Part shown: one piece after another, positions 1-10,784 of the stretch | Layout of the letters: every line of letters starts with the position of its first letter | How positions within the stretch are numbered: position 1 is the stretch's first letter | DNA from: Berberis thunbergii | Taxonomy: Eukaryota > Streptophyta > Magnoliopsida > Ranunculales > Berberidaceae | DNA length: 64,000 bases | Direction of reading: 5' to 3' | Assembly (NCBI GenBank): GCA_003290165.1 | Contig: QNQO01000198.1 | Location: forward strand, 310,001-374,000 | Translations under genes and position numbers: made by a program | Notes under the pieces: model-generated | Databases searched by the model: none | Told to the model about the DNA's origin: nothing | What the model saw: the letters and a program-made list of their open reading frames with translations, nothing else

Positions 1-410
1 AAGCAAAGACTACGGCTGCCAACTCTAAATCATGTGTCGGATATCTCCGCTCGTGGGGTTTCAACTATCGAGACGCATAGGCTACAACCTTCTTGCCTTG
101 CATCAACACTCTACCCAATCCTGTACCGTAAGCATCAGTAAATACCACCAGTTGGCTACCAGGGTGTCGGAAAAGTCAACATTGGTGTTGAAGTCAATTG
201 AAGCTTCAAAGTTTCAAAAGCTTCTTCACACTTTTCTGACCATACAAAAGGAACATTTTTCGTAGTTAACTGAGTATGTGGTGCCGCAATCAGAGAAAAT
301 TTCTCGATAAACCGTCGGTAATAACCAGCCAAACCCAGAAAACTACTAATCTTCGTCACACTGCTCAGTCGTCTCCAAGACTTCACTGCTTCGACTTTCT
401 CGGGATGCAC
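1..410 (-). pseudogene. gypsy RT connection and RNase H domain, broken
   Basis: Positions 156-410 encode the region after the RT palm, with the motif FLGLAGYYRRFIE and the start of the RNase H tether (FVWSEKCEEAFETLK). About position 155 the frame shifts, and 1-155 continues in another frame with recognisable RNase H signatures: VVFTDAYGTGLG (first catalytic Asp), VVAYASR, and HDLELAAVVFA (catalytic Glu). An in-frame stop follows YASR, where family members usually read RQL. The domain is cut by the window edge. It would degrade the RNA strand of the RNA-DNA hybrid during reverse transcription. Confidence 0.8.
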
Positions 411-461
411 TGCAATACCTCCACTAGAAATAACATGCCCAAGAAATCGTACTTCAGGCTC

Positions 462-1133
462 CTAGAAATGACACTTACTGAACTTCGCATACAACTGATT
501 TTCTCTAAGTGTCTGCAAAACAATGCGAAGGTGCTCTCTATGCTCCTCTAAACTCCTCGAGTACACTAAGATATCATCAATGAAGATTACCACAAACTTG
601 TCCAAGTATGGACTGAACAATCTATTCATCAAATCCATGATGAAAGCTGGTGCATTTGTCAATCCAAATGGCATGACTACAAACTCATACAAGCCATAAC
701 GGGTCTGAAAAGCGGTAATTGGAACGAAATGTTTCTCAACTCTCATCTGATGATAACCAGACTGCAAATCTAACTGTGAAAACACTACGGCTTCCTTCAA
801 CTGATCCAATAGATCATCAATTTGAGGCAATGGATACTTATTCTTCATGGTCACTTTATTCATATCTCGATAATCTATGCACATCCTCAATGATCCATCC
901 TTCTTGGATACAAATATTGTTGGAGCTCCCCTAGGTGAATTGCTCAGCCGAATAAACCCCTTAGGAAGCAACTCATCAAGCTGTACTTTCATCTCTTCCA
1001 ATTGCTTAGGAGCAAGCCTGTACGCTGATTTAGATATAGGTGCAGTACCAGAAACCAGGTCAATCCGAAACTCTACCTCACAACGAGGAGGGATACCAGG
1101 AATCTCCTGAAACACATCGGGGAACTCACACAC
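462..1133 (-). pseudogene. Tekay-like reverse transcriptase
   Basis: This is a 223-residue open stretch covering the RT fingers and palm. Visible motifs are [65 protein letters not shown] (first catalytic Asp) and [11 protein letters not shown], which carries the paired catalytic Asp residues. The catalytic residues look intact, but the frame ends at a stop near 462 and the thumb continues in another frame at 410-156. Protease lies upstream in a different frame. The enzyme would have copied element RNA to cDNA. Confidence 0.85.
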
Positions 1134-1166
1134 AACCTCTACGGAACTGGTGTCGGGACAAGAAAT

Positions 1167-1622
1167 CTAAGGATAGCTAAGAAAACTCGACATCAAAGAA
1201 ACTGAATCAGGCTCACAAGCCAACACACGAAGCGAAGCATCAGGTGGCGCTAACATCATTGACCTATGCAAGCAATCAATGATCACTGGATGACTGGACA
1301 ACCAATCCATCCCAAGAATCAAATGATAGCCCTCAAAACCCAAGACAATAAAGTCAAACACAAAGTTGTACCCCAACATGGAAAACTTGAAACAGGGACA
1401 ATATTCCCACAACCAAACCGAACTGCTCAAGGGAGACACAACGCACAAGGGCTCCGGCAAAGGCACTACCTCAAGGTTGTCTCTAACAACCAACTGTCTA
1501 GAAATAAAAGACCTAGATGCTCCTGTATCGAAAAGAGCCCTCAACAGAGAAGACGACGAATGCACAAAACCTTGCACACAACACATATATCCTGAATCAC
1601 ATAACAACACACTAACATGCAA
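1167..1622 (-). pseudogene. gypsy aspartic protease domain
   Basis: About 150 residues holding a retropepsin core: ALFDTGASRSFIS is the DTGA active-site loop, and LGMDWLSSHPVIIDC is the C-terminal motif that follows protease in chromoviruses. It would have cleaved the Gag-Pol polyprotein. It is separated by a stop and frame change from the RT downstream (462-1133). The start codon given is only the first Met in the open stretch; in the live element this was an internal part of a polyprotein. Confidence 0.8.
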
Positions 1623-1804
1623 TTTTTCCTACGCATAATGCACATAACACAAATCTTACTACATCTGGCACACACAACTACATTAAAAAATAATAATAAC
1701 ATACCCTTAACATTTCCCTGACTGGGAATAGCTGCTAGGCGAACAGGCTGTGCTGGGAGAGGGACTCTCTGACCAATTCCAGGCGCAGGTGCTAACTGTC
1801 CCTG

Positions 1805-2300
1805 AGGCGCCCTCTGTTGTGCTGGTCCATCCCTATTCTGAGGACAAAGTCTAGAAAAGTGCCCCAATTTTCCACAAGTATAACAAACTACATGCTCCCA
1901 TCAATTTGTTTGACCTCTTGGACAAACAAGTGATGCAACCGTTCCTAGTTCCTGTTTGACCACCCCACCTAGGTTGTCTCTGTTGCTGCTGCTGTCGATG
2001 ATCTCCTCAGGAATGTCTGTCACCTCTGCGGTGTCTGCCAGTCCTAATTGGTCCCCCTCTACTAGGGTCTTTCTGCTGGACAACGACACGCTCTGGCTGC
2101 TGTGCCTTCTCAATTGTCTGGCTTTCTCGGCTAAACATCTGACTGCATTCTGAACCTCTAGCTCGTCGAACCAAAGTCTCTTGTCTACACTCGGCGTCCA
2201 GTCACTCCTGACTCAAAGTGACGTCCACTAATCTCTCAAATGGACGATCGATCATCACCATCAACTGTTTCCTTAGGAACGGGTTCAGACCACTCAAAAC
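1805..2300 (-). pseudogene. gypsy gag C-terminus with CCHC zinc knuckle
   Basis: Around 1840-1895 the minus strand reads VCYTCGKLGHFSRLCP, a CX2CX4HX4C zinc knuckle that binds RNA in Gag. Upstream (1900-2300) the frame is interrupted by a stop just before the knuckle. A distal part reads VLSGLNPFLRKQLMVMIDRP and resembles the end of the retrotransposon gag domain. The gag N-terminus is missing because the element is truncated near 2300 at a palindrome. Confidence 0.7.
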
Positions 2301-2447
2301 CTGGGCCCACACAACCTAAGTGCTAGAAGCAAAACTCAGAAAAAATGAAAATGCTTAGACTAATACGATAACTGATTAGTCTTAGCATTTTCGTGTTTTC
2401 TGAGTTTGGGTTCTAGCACTTAGGTTGTGTGGGCCCAGGTTTGAGTT
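2291..2447. repeat. 157-bp near-perfect palindrome (foldback)
   Basis: The arm at about 2291-2366 and the arm at about 2374-2447 are reverse complements with only a few mismatches and small indels. The outer part includes CCTGGGCCCACACAACCTAA and its complement, and the inner part ATGCTTAGACTAAT pairs with ATTAGTCTTAGCAT around a short loop. The left arm is continuous with the Tekay-like gag reading frame; the right arm adjoins the LINE 5' region. It could be an inverted duplication of the gag edge, a MITE, or a foldback made during repair. I found no clear target duplication. Confidence 0.8.
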
Positions 2448-2631
2448 CAGTGGGCACAGATCTGCTCAGATCTGCGAGGGCGAGAGTCTCTACGAGGGTT
2501 GCGAGAGGCTTATGATTTGCTATTTTCTCTTTTTCTGTTCCCTTTTAGATCTGCTGTCTCAACTACAAATCTGTGCCTTTCTTGCCCGACTCCAGATCTG
2601 ATCCTGCTAGGGTTTTCTGAATGTCTGATTA

Positions 2632-4454
2632 TTGATGAAACAACATGCCAAGGGAGGAATACATGCTAACTCTAGCATGGGGAACACACTAGATCTCGAC
2701 CCTGGAGTCGAGACGATGATTTCGGCGATGGAAGGCGGGTATGGGCCAGGAGAGGTGCGACCCCTAGGTGCAAACTCACTTCCATCTGGCACAAACGTGA
2801 TTGATGAGGCTGATCTGAGCAAGTCGATTGTCAATGGAAAATAGGTTCATGAGGAAGGTATTGGGGGAGCAGGGACCAACAACCTTGCAGACCCTAAACA
2901 ACGCACTTGGGAAGAGATTCTGTCAAACAAGAAGGGGACTGGCACCACACACCTCTCCTATAGGCCCACATCCATGGCTGGCGGAGCTGCGATTGTCCAA
3001 TTGCGGTCATTAGACTTTGTTGATGAACGAAAGGAGTGCGAAGAACTCATTGTGGGTAATTTCATGGGTAAACGTCTTGCCTTTGGCTACGTGAAATAGG
3101 TGCTCACTCGCACTTGGAAGCTGAAGGCAGGGTTTGACATGAAGACACACAGTACAAGTACATTTGTCTTCAAATTTCAAAATAAGGAGGACAGGGACAG
3201 AGTCCTTGAGATTGGCTCAATTCATATAGCCAGTGGGCTATTTTTTATCAGACCTTGGAAACCCTTTCTTGAGGAAGACATCAATGGTTTGAACACAATT
3301 CCCATATGGATATGCTTGGATAACATCCCCATGCTATTCTGGAATCCCAAAGGAATTGAAGCAATTGCGAGTGCAGTGGGTATCCCCCTCATGCTTGATA
3401 AAGCTACTGAGGATAAAACAAGAATGAACTTTGCTAAGGTATGTTTTGAAGTTGATATCAATAGCACTTTCCCAAATGAAATCCCGATTGTGGTAGATGA
3501 AGCGAAAACTTACAGAGTAAGAGAGGACTATACCTGGATGCCAGTGCGGTGCAAGCTCTGCAAAATATTTGGTCATAGTACTGGAAAATGCAACAAGGCA
3601 ACGACTAAACTTACTGAAGTCAGAGTATACAAAGCGGTAAACAACAAAGACAAGCAAGCTGAATCAGATGAGGATTGGGAACACCCTAAGAAGCAGCACA
3701 TTTCAAGAAGTAGGGGTCTTAGCAGGACACCAACTAGTCCCGGTCAATCGAATCAAAGGGTGAACCCTCCTATAGTGGAAAATAATCTTGAGCTAGGAAA
3801 CGAAGTACCTTTAGAAGCGAATTCCAGCGACCAATCTTCAACTTTAATGGATGTGGTGGTTGTTGCAAGGAACCAGGTACAAGGCGTAGATGATAGTCCC
3901 CAAATGGGAAGTGGTGTACCAAACATTAGCACTAGGATGATCTCCACCTCAAGTGGAGTTGATGCAAACAAAGGAAGTGTTGGCAATAATCACCTTGCTG
4001 CAAAGGTTGCCCGAGATATAGAAATTCCTAGCATACAACACAAGGGGTTCAAGGTACGAGGTACTAGATCATATTGATAATGAGGATTCAGACGCTGAAA
4101 GTAGCAGCAGAACCAGGTCTATCTACCCCCATATCTAACTCAGAGGAAAACCTAATGCAAGTAGTGGAAGTGCTTTGCGCAGTCACTGGTATAGAACAAC
4201 AGACAGAAGATCCAACAACACTCATGGATTAGCTAACACCCCAAGACATTAAAGCTTTGAATTCAAAAATTGCAAGAATAGGCAGGGATGCATTGGTCAC
4301 TAAAATTAAAATCTTACTTGAAGCGAAAGCAGCAACATGGGGCAAAACACTATTGAAGAAGAACATGAGGCTACCACAATACAACCTTCCACAGAATATG
4401 GTCCTTGAAGGTCTTCTCGAAGCAAGAAGACAAATCCTAAATTCAGGTAACTAA
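2632..4454 (+). pseudogene. LINE-A ORF1 (DUF4283-like plus CCHC zinc finger)
   Basis: The frame starting at 2632 runs in the same phase to 4077 with two in-frame TAG stops (2842-2844 and 3097-3099, the latter probably a former Trp). The segment 3100-4077 (325 aa) contains the DUF4283-type region (FVFKFQNKEDRDRVLEIG, FFIRPWKPF) and a zinc knuckle CKLCKIFGHSTGKC near residue 150-165. This is the nucleic-acid-binding ORF1 protein of plant LINEs. After 4077 the frame is lost, but a C-terminal piece resumes at about 4230-4454 (IKALNSKIARIGRDAL). Confidence 0.75.
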
Positions 4455-4897
4455 TGATGATAATACAGGTAGAATGCAAATGCTTATTAACACCTTGTAG
4501 GGATGCTAAGCTAGCATTCAATGGTTTCTATATCATGATTCATTGTGTTTTGACTCTTTACGACGACTTCTCATACATCCTGGGGCCCACATTAGGTATA
4601 AATCAGGTCATGAGAGTGCTTCAAGGATTGATTAGTAATTACGAGGAAGAAAAGTTAGGGCAGGTCTATCATGCAACCACTTTAGTAGCAGAGCACTTTG
4701 CAAGGTTACTCCCTAACTTGGAGACGGTGAATCTAGAACTAATTAGATTCTCTGTTGAAGCTTTGAAGCAAGTTTTTGTTTTGTAAATGATGAAACAAGT
4801 GAACATATAAGCGATTGTAAACTTTATCATCACCATTTTTTTAATATAAGGTTCGGGGATCCTAAAAACCCCACTCGCTTTCCAAAAAAAATAAAAA
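4455..4897 (+). mobile_element. second LINE 3' end (RNase H tail plus poly(A))
   Basis: The frame 4454-4786 ends with VYHATTLVAEHFARLLPN, matching the RNase H C-terminus of LINE-A (DYRETNKVADRLARLLPN class) seen at 38910. It is followed by a 3' tail containing GGTTCGGGGATCCTAA and then A-rich sequence (4883-4897), as in the LINE-A tail at 39075-39118. It is therefore the end of another, more diverged copy, lying between ORF1 and the endonuclease of LINE-A. The 5' part of this copy is absent. Confidence 0.6.
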
Positions 4898-5084
4898 ATA
4901 CGATAACTGATAAATAAAAGAAATAAACTGAAAATAGAATAACGCAATCTCATACTAACTGAAATGGCCATCCATAGAAGAAGACATGCAACAGTTGAAA
5001 GTGGTTCCCACTCTCGAAATTATTTTTTTATTCCACTCGGATATGACCAAACCCTAAGGGAAGCAGCCAAAGTGTGCCTTGAAC

Positions 5085-5570
5085 AAAGAATTAACCTTAT
5101 TATTTCCCCAAATTCATTGAATTAAACCCAGCATCACTTTCAAACTATTCTTTTCATATTATCTAATCATGACTAGAAAGTTAGATAAAAAAAATCCAAG
5201 ATCATTAAGTTCTGTGGAAAATATGAACACTGATTAGGAAATTATAAGTACGAACATCTTGTTATTAACCTAGGTTTTTATTTAACCATACCAACGTTCC
5301 TTGGTATTTACTACTTGTAAATATAGGATTATAATGATTAGGAGAAACTCTCCTACAATCTAGCACCAAATCCTAGCATTGTTACTAAGTTGGCCACCTT
5401 AACAAACATACAAAGATAAATTATTTATAAAGCAGTTAAGCAAAACACATTTACTAATTAGAAAGGAAAGATTGAATTTCGATAATTCATAAAACATATT
5501 TTTGGGGCCTCGAATCCATCCCTAGCTAAAAGGGGTTTTTCTAGGTATGAGCAACCTACAATACTAGCTT
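5085..5570 (-). repeat. degraded Athila-type LTR fragment
   Basis: This stretch aligns by eye to 38150-38640 inside the Athila-like 5' LTR. Shared blocks include TTCCTTGGTATTTACTACTTG, AAATATGAACACTGA, CTAAGTTGGCCACC and TAAAGCAGTTAAGCAAA. It is clearly more diverged than the 9429 and 37800 copies are from each other, so it is an older insertion. Neither LTR terminus is recognisable. It accounts, with 4455-4897, for the gap between LINE ORF1 and the endonuclease. The bases 4900-5085 show nothing I can name. Confidence 0.6.
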
Positions 5571-5572
5571 AA

Positions 5573-6370
5573 GTTAATGTTCATTCAGTTATTAGTCAGA
5601 CAATCACAATTACTGCTAATTGGACTAATGGATACACTTGTGACCTAACTTTCATATATGGGAGTAATGATTATATAGTTAGACAACAGTTGTGGCAAGA
5701 GTAGGAGCAGCATGCAAACATGGCCACTACTCCTTGGGTGTTACTAGGAGATTTTAATGCAATTTTGCACCAAACTGAGTGCTTGGGTTGAGCGAAAATG
5801 CGACAAGGGGGAACACTTGATTTCCTGAACTGTGTTACTCAAGCAAATCTCTTTGATTGTCGGTACATGGGAAATTATTTTACTTGGTGTAACAACCAAG
5901 TGGGAGTCAATAGAATCACTTCCAAAATTGATAGGGTCTTAGTAAATGAGAAGTGGTAGACACATTTCCCAGATGCTGAGGCAGAATTCTTAAGTGCGGA
6001 TATATCAGACCATGCACTTATGACAGTTACCTTATATGATAACAAAGATCGGGGTTCCGTTCCATTCAAAAATTTTAACTATTGGATATATGAACTTGGG
6101 TTTCACAAAATATTGGAAGATGCGTAGAAAGTGCGTACTATAGGTAACTCAATGTACAGATTGGTCCACAAGCTTGTGAAGTTGTGCCTCACTGTGTGGC
6201 ATAGGAATGGCTTTAATAGAGCATGTACAACAGTTGAAAAGGCTAGAGAACCCCCCAGTTGCTGAATCCCTATTGCAGGAGGAGCGCATTGTGGTCAGAG
6301 AATACGCTAAAATAGCTAGACAAGAAGAGTCAGAGATTAGACAGAAATCCAGATCCATTTTGTTCTGACA
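5573..6370 (+). pseudogene. LINE-A endonuclease (APE-type) domain, N-terminus missing
   Basis: With several stops, the frame reads through endonuclease motifs: WVLLGDFNAIL (GDFN, catalytic Asp/Asn), LFDCRYMGNYFTWCN, ITSKIDRVLVN and the terminal SDHALM histidine motif (ISDH). This domain nicks target DNA to prime reverse transcription. The first third (usually WNxRGLN and ETK motifs) is missing, lost at the junction with foreign sequence near 5570. Stops at about 5791 and 5959 kill the frame. Confidence 0.75.
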
Positions 6371-7758
6371 AGGTGATCAGAATAATGCTTATTTTCATGG
6401 ATTGATGCGTGAACGGAGAATGCAAAATAAGATCATGAGCATTTACAATAGCCTGGATGAAAATCTAGAAGAACCAACAACTATAAAAGAGGAGTGTATT
6501 CATTATTTTTGCTGGCAGTTATGCAACTACTTATGATCCTGCTAATATTGACAGATTGGTATTTCAAAACACAGTCATGGAAGACATGCGAGCTAAGCTC
6601 ATTAAGCAAATTAGCAGAGAAGAGATTGTGGAAACTTTAGCGGCTATTGATTCCAATAAGGCTCCTGGCCCCGATGGATTCTCTTCCTTGTTCTTCAAGA
6701 CTACATGGCGCATTGTTGGTGATGATTTTCTTAGAGCAGTGATTCATTTCTTCAGAACATCAAAGCTACTGGGTGAGGTAAATGCCACCATGTAGCTTTA
6801 ATCCCTAAAGTTCCCAATGCATCTCGGTTTAGTGAATATAGACCCATTGCGTGTTGCAACGTTGTTTATAAGTGTATCACTAAGATTTTTACTAATGGAA
6901 TGAAGGAGGCAGTCAAAAAGGTTGTTAGCGGATCACAGTTAGCGTTCATTCAAGCGATGCATCCACGACAATATAATGTTAACTCATGAACTGGTTTGGA
7001 ATTATCACCGAGATACTGGACCACCTAAATGAGCAATGAAGATTGATTTACGGAAAGGTTATGACATGATTAGTTGGGATGCAATCATTCAATTACTAGG
7101 GAAGCTTGGGTTTCCATCACAGTTCATAGGTTGGGTTCAAGAATGCATTTCAACCCCAAAATTTTCTATCTGTCTCAATGGCTCACCAAAGGGATATATT
7201 AAAGCTACCAGGGGTATACGACAAGGGTGCCCTATGTCCCCTTACTTATTTGTCATGGTCATGGAAATTTTGCATGTATTGCTTAGAGATCAAGTGCAAG
7301 TAGGACAATATAAGCTTCATTATAAGTGCCAGGATCCAATCATTACTCGCCTATGTTTTGCGAATGACTTGATTGTGTTTTTCCATGGGGACTGCAATTC
7401 TGCAAGAGCTTTTTTCAATGCCCTATCTATGTTTAAAGCTTGCACAGGTTTAGAAGTGAACTGTGATAAGAGTCAATTATTTAGTGCTGGGGTCCAAGAT
7501 CAGAAACACACAAGAATCTTAGAAAAACTGCAATTCTCGGCTGGCAGTCTTCCAATGAGATATCTCGGCCTCCCAATGATTTCCTCGACCTTATCTCATT
7601 ATCAATGCACACCAATTATAGAGAAGATCAGGAGAAAGGTCAATTCCTGGAAAAATAAACTACTGACATATGCAGGACGGTTAGTGCTTATTAAATCAAT
7701 CCTGATATCTATGCATCTTTATTGGACGTCTTGCTATGGGTTTCCTAAACAAACCCAA
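6370..7758 (+). pseudogene. LINE-A reverse transcriptase
   Basis: The segment 6556-6795 encodes DSNKAPGPDGFSSLFFK (RT block 1). After frame breaks, 7036-7758 encodes MKIDLRKGYDMISW (first catalytic Asp), GIRQGCPMSPYLFVM, and LCFANDLIVF. The last should be F-A-D-D; codon 7363-7365 is AAT, so the first Asp of the catalytic pair is Asn. Later blocks SAGSLPMRYLGLPM and SWKNKLLTYAGRLVLIKS are typical of plant LINEs. The frame is then broken by an inserted poly(T)-led sequence at 7759. Confidence 0.85.
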
Positions 7759-7888
7759 GATTTTTTTTTTTTTTTGAAAGGCAAGCCGGTTTTTTCAGCC
7801 TAGGATCCGTAACCTAGTCCCGAGATGCGACCTACGGGTCGAATACCACCCCGAAATAAAGATGCCTCCAGTGGGTCTCGCAATGCTG
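7759..7888 (-). mobile_element. short retroposon-like insertion with poly(T) start
   Basis: LINE coding sequence is interrupted after PKQTQD (7758) and resumes at AVLRGFLWSG (about 7889). Between them is a run of T followed by about 115 bp unrelated to the LINE frame. On the minus strand this is a short body ending GCCTTTCAAAAA plus poly(A), as expected for a 5'-truncated LINE or SINE copy inserted antisense. I could not define a target duplication or box A/B. Confidence 0.5.
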
Positions 7889-8810
7889 TCCTTAGAGGTT
7901 TCTTGTGGTCGGGTAGCGATGTTTTCATCAAAAAAGCCATGGTTAGCTGGGACAAGATATGTCTGCCCTATAACGAAGGAGGTCTCAAAATCAGAGATAT
8001 TCAAATCGAAAATGGAGCAAATTGTGTGAGACATATATGGAGCATTGTTTCGAAAAATAACTCTATCTGGGAAGAGTGGGTCACTAAACACTTAATCAAA
8101 CATAGATATTTTTTGATCATGGGAGTGCCTAAGGAAGCCTCGTGGTGTTGGAGACGCATTCTGCAATCCAGAGAGAAGGCATCAAACCTAGCTCTTCATT
8201 CCATTGGCAATGATGAAGGAACCTTGTTTTGGAAGGAACCTTGTTTTGGAAGGAACCTTAGCATCCGACATGTATTCTGATTGACAAATTCCCGCAGGAG
8301 CTCTTATATGACTCTACATTGCACAAGAACGCCAAGGTATCAGCTATCATTGGTGACAATCACTGGTACATCCCACAAAATGTAGAGAACTGCGTTACTG
8401 AGATCACTAGCTTCCTAGAAGAAGTGGAGTTTGATGCAAGTAGGAATGACGAGGTTGTATGGACTGCTGGGAATGATGGAATATTTCAATTGAAAGCAAC
8501 TTATGAAGCCATCGGGAATCGACGAGCAAGAGTTGAATGGGCGTTAGTGGTCTGGTTTACAGGTAATATTCCTAGACACAGTTTCATTACTTGGTTACTG
8601 ATTCACGTTACCTTGAAAACCTTGGGCAAATTGAAGAAATGGGGACTCACTCAAGTGGATATATGTCCATTGTGTAACAGAGATGCTGAGACTATGAATC
8701 ACCTATTTTTCGAATGTAGGTATTCACAGTATGTCTGGAAGAGAATGCTGAACCAGTTATGCTACACCAGACAAATTGAATGCTGGAATGATGAATTACT
8801 ATGGTGAAGT
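7889..8810 (+). pseudogene. LINE-A C-terminal linker with zf-RVT region
   Basis: The frame reads MVSWDKICLPYNEGGLKIRD, VRHIWSIVSKNNSIWEEWV, then after a frame break GNDGIFQLKATYEAIG and PRHSFITWL, followed by the zinc-binding CPLCNRDAETMNHLFFEC (8661-8720). This matches the RT-to-RNase H linker of plant LINEs. A 17-bp unit is duplicated in tandem at 8218-8251 and causes a frame change there. The frame stops at 8807 but in-phase sequence continues (LVLNAVVYYLWMERNNRIY). Confidence 0.8.
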
Positions 8811-9428
8811 CAGCACTTTCATGGGAAAAGCAAGGCTGCCCAGCTCAAAAAATTGGTTCTAAATGCAGTGGTTTACTATCTATGGATGGAAAGGAACAAT
8901 CGAATTTACCAATAGAGATACTACACAGGTTTACAACTTGTCAATCACCTACAAAATGATAGCCGTCTCAAAATCAGTTCTGATGAACTTATTGCTGGAG
9001 ACAAGGTGCATAATAAGGAGTTGTTCGGGCGATGGAACCTGGATGTGTCATATAAAACCAAGCCCCCTACACAATGCCAATGGATAAAGCCACCTATAGG
9101 CTGGTACAAGAGCAACTCTGATGGCTTGCTGCAAGGAGTCATTGGTGGGTATGGCGCTGTCATAAGGAATGATGCAGGGGATGTCATAACAGCATGCACG
9201 GGGTTTGCAACAGAGCACTCAGTTATTAAACATGAGCTTCAAGGAGTCGAGGCCGGGATTAAGCTTGCTCAAAGATACAATATCAAAAAACTAGAAGTCA
9301 CAACTGACTCAACTACTGTATTTGATTATCTTACGAAGGACAAAAGAGTAACATGGGATCTTAGACACATATTGTGCAGAATTAAATACGTGCTTGGCTT
9401 ACTAGAAAACTATAAAGTCAGACCATGC
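8811..9428 (+). pseudogene. LINE-A RNase H domain, first part
   Basis: The open stretch 9006-9491 encodes a plant LINE RNase H fold: WYKSNSDGLLQG (first catalytic Asp), GGYGAVIRND, HELQGVEAGIKLAQ (catalytic Glu), LEVTTDSTTVFDYL (second Asp), ending at YVLGLLENYKVRP. The remaining residues of that open stretch come from an Athila-like LTR that begins at 9429. The expected C-terminal motif (YRETNKVADRLARLL) is found in the same strand at 38910, so the domain was split by insertion. Confidence 0.85.
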
Positions 9429-10055
9429 TGCTGCGCTATTTTAGTAGCACACAACTTAATATCCTGTTTTGTGATTTGTAGTATAGAATAAGTAGGGATC
9501 GTTCTAGACCGGAGATTGGAGGGCTTGTTAATTACACTAATAATAATTAAAATACAACTAACAACCTAATTAATTAAATAAAAGGGGATTGGATTTTCTA
9601 AATTAAACTATGAAAATAACTACGAAAGTTAATGTAAAGATAATAAACTAAAGAGATGGCAAAGATGAGAAATTAGCTAAGGGTTTTATCTCCACACACC
9701 AAACATATGCTTATAAATCAATCTTCAATAATCACTTGCTAAATCGTGAGAGACAATGCTCAAGACTAACCGTGACCGCACTGCATTAATCTTATTATTT
9801 TTTCAAGTTCGTTGAATTAAACTAAGCGTCGCTTTCAAACTATTCTTATCATGCTATCTAAAAAAGAATCGCAAGTTAAATAACAATATAAGATCATTAA
9901 GTTTTGTGGAAAATATGAACACTGACTAGGCAATTACAAGTATGATCAACATCTTGTTCTTGCCTAAATTTTTACTTAACCTTACCAACGTTCCTTGGTA
10001 TTTACTACTTGTGAATACAGGATTATAACAATTAGGTGAAACTCTCCTATTCTAG
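9429..10055 (-). repeat. 3' LTR of the Athila-like element, shortened
   Basis: It starts TGCTGCGCTATTTTAGTAGC and matches the 5' LTR at 37800-38425 almost base for base (for example AAGTAGGGATC, AATTAATTAAATAAAAGGGG, TTCCTTGGTATTTACTACTTG). Similarity stops after CTCTCCTAT near 10053, whereas the 5' LTR continues for about 480 bp more. A deletion has therefore removed the U3 portion and the polypurine tract region. The first bases are read through as the tail of the interrupted LINE RNase H frame. Confidence 0.8.
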
Positions 10056-10130
10056 TTAACCTTACCTCACTGGATGCAATCCTTTCTTTTTCACTGATTG
10101 TTTGGTAAATTCGCTCTTCCTATTCTAGTT

Positions 10131-10177
10131 ATATGTGAGAGGATTGATGTAAAAGGGAAACAAATAGCTCACATATG
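10131..10177. other. conserved stem-loop in Athila-like 3' noncoding region (copy 1)
   Basis: ATATGTGAG at 10131-10139 pairs with CTCACATAT at 10169-10177 across a 29-base purine-rich loop. The same arrangement is seen at 40327-40372 and 43101-43147 in two other elements of the window. Keeping both stem arms while loops differ suggests a structure with a role in the element RNA. Confidence 0.6.
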
Positions 10178-10213
10178 ATATAACAAGAAAGAATGTCATT
10201 TTTTTTTCAGATA

Positions 10214-10535
10214 CACTACACCAAAAATACCCATTAGCAATGGTTTTAAACCATGGGGGTAACCCATTGTCACGGCTTAGAGCCGTGGGCTGTAGAGGCG
10301 TCGCTAAATCCCCAGTAACGGCTAAAAATTTTGGCAAAACTGTTAGCCACGGTTTTAAGCCGAGGACGGTTGATGATTTAGCCACGGTTATAAACTGTTG
10401 CAAATATGTTAGCCACGGTTTTAAGTTGTCGCCAGGAATAGCCACGGCTTAAAACCGTTGCAAGTCCTTGCCACGGTTCTAAGCCGTTTCAAAAGTTTTA
10501 GCCACGGTTTTAAGCCGTTGCAATAATATTTTTTT
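10214..10535. repeat. left terminal and subterminal repeats of outer CACTA
   Basis: After the terminal repeat there are about nine half-palindromic units of the type TAGCCACGG-TTTTAAG-CCGTTGC, in alternating orientation, at 10240-10525. In En/Spm elements such arrays are the binding sites of the TNPA-type protein. The motif is shared with the inner element, so the same protein could recognise both. Confidence 0.85.
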
Positions 10536-10784
10536 TTTTTGCTATCAAATGACTTTTGATTACATCTTATAGGTAAGTATAATTCAACACGTGCATCAAG
10601 TAAATAAAATTTAATATGACTTTTTATTAAATTTAAAAACAACATTTACAACCTCTGATCAACAAATTCCAGCAATTGCTTTCAAGCAATTCATTACAGC
10701 AGCAACATTTACAATTCATTATAACAGAAATTTAGATCATTCACAATTCATTACAGCAGAAACAGCAGCAGTTACAATTTGACA

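Larger units (their letters stand above)
1..2300 (-). mobile_element. Tekay-like Ty3/gypsy retrotransposon fragment (gag to RNase H)
   Basis: Reading the minus strand from right to left, the order is gag with CCHC knuckle, aspartic protease, reverse transcriptase, RNase H, which is the Ty3/gypsy order. The RT wording ([18 protein letters not shown]) is typical of Tekay/Del chromoviruses. The element runs off the left edge, so integrase, chromodomain and 3' LTR are not in the window. On the right it stops within gag at the palindrome near 2291, so the 5' LTR and gag N-terminus are missing. Frame changes between domains show it is dead. The lineage call rests on remembered family motifs, not an alignment. 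Confidence 0.85.
2450..9428 (+). mobile_element. plant L1-type LINE (LINE-A), main part
   Basis: A non-LTR retrotransposon on the plus strand: ORF1 with a DUF4283-like domain and zinc knuckle, then endonuclease, RT, zf-RVT-type linker and RNase H. The 5' edge is somewhere between the palindrome and the first Met at 2632. The region 4455-5570 does not fit the LINE and holds foreign sequence. Another short insertion sits at 7759-7888. At 9428 the RNase H coding sequence stops and an Athila-like LTR begins; the remaining RNase H tail and poly(A) reappear at 38907-39118. Many stops make it inactive. Confidence 0.85.

Noticed and set aside
2366..4912. 15-bp match AATACGATAACTGAT between the palindrome loop and the flank of the second LINE end
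   Set aside because: Matches of this length are expected by chance between positions in a 64-kb A/T-rich window, and the flanks do not extend it.
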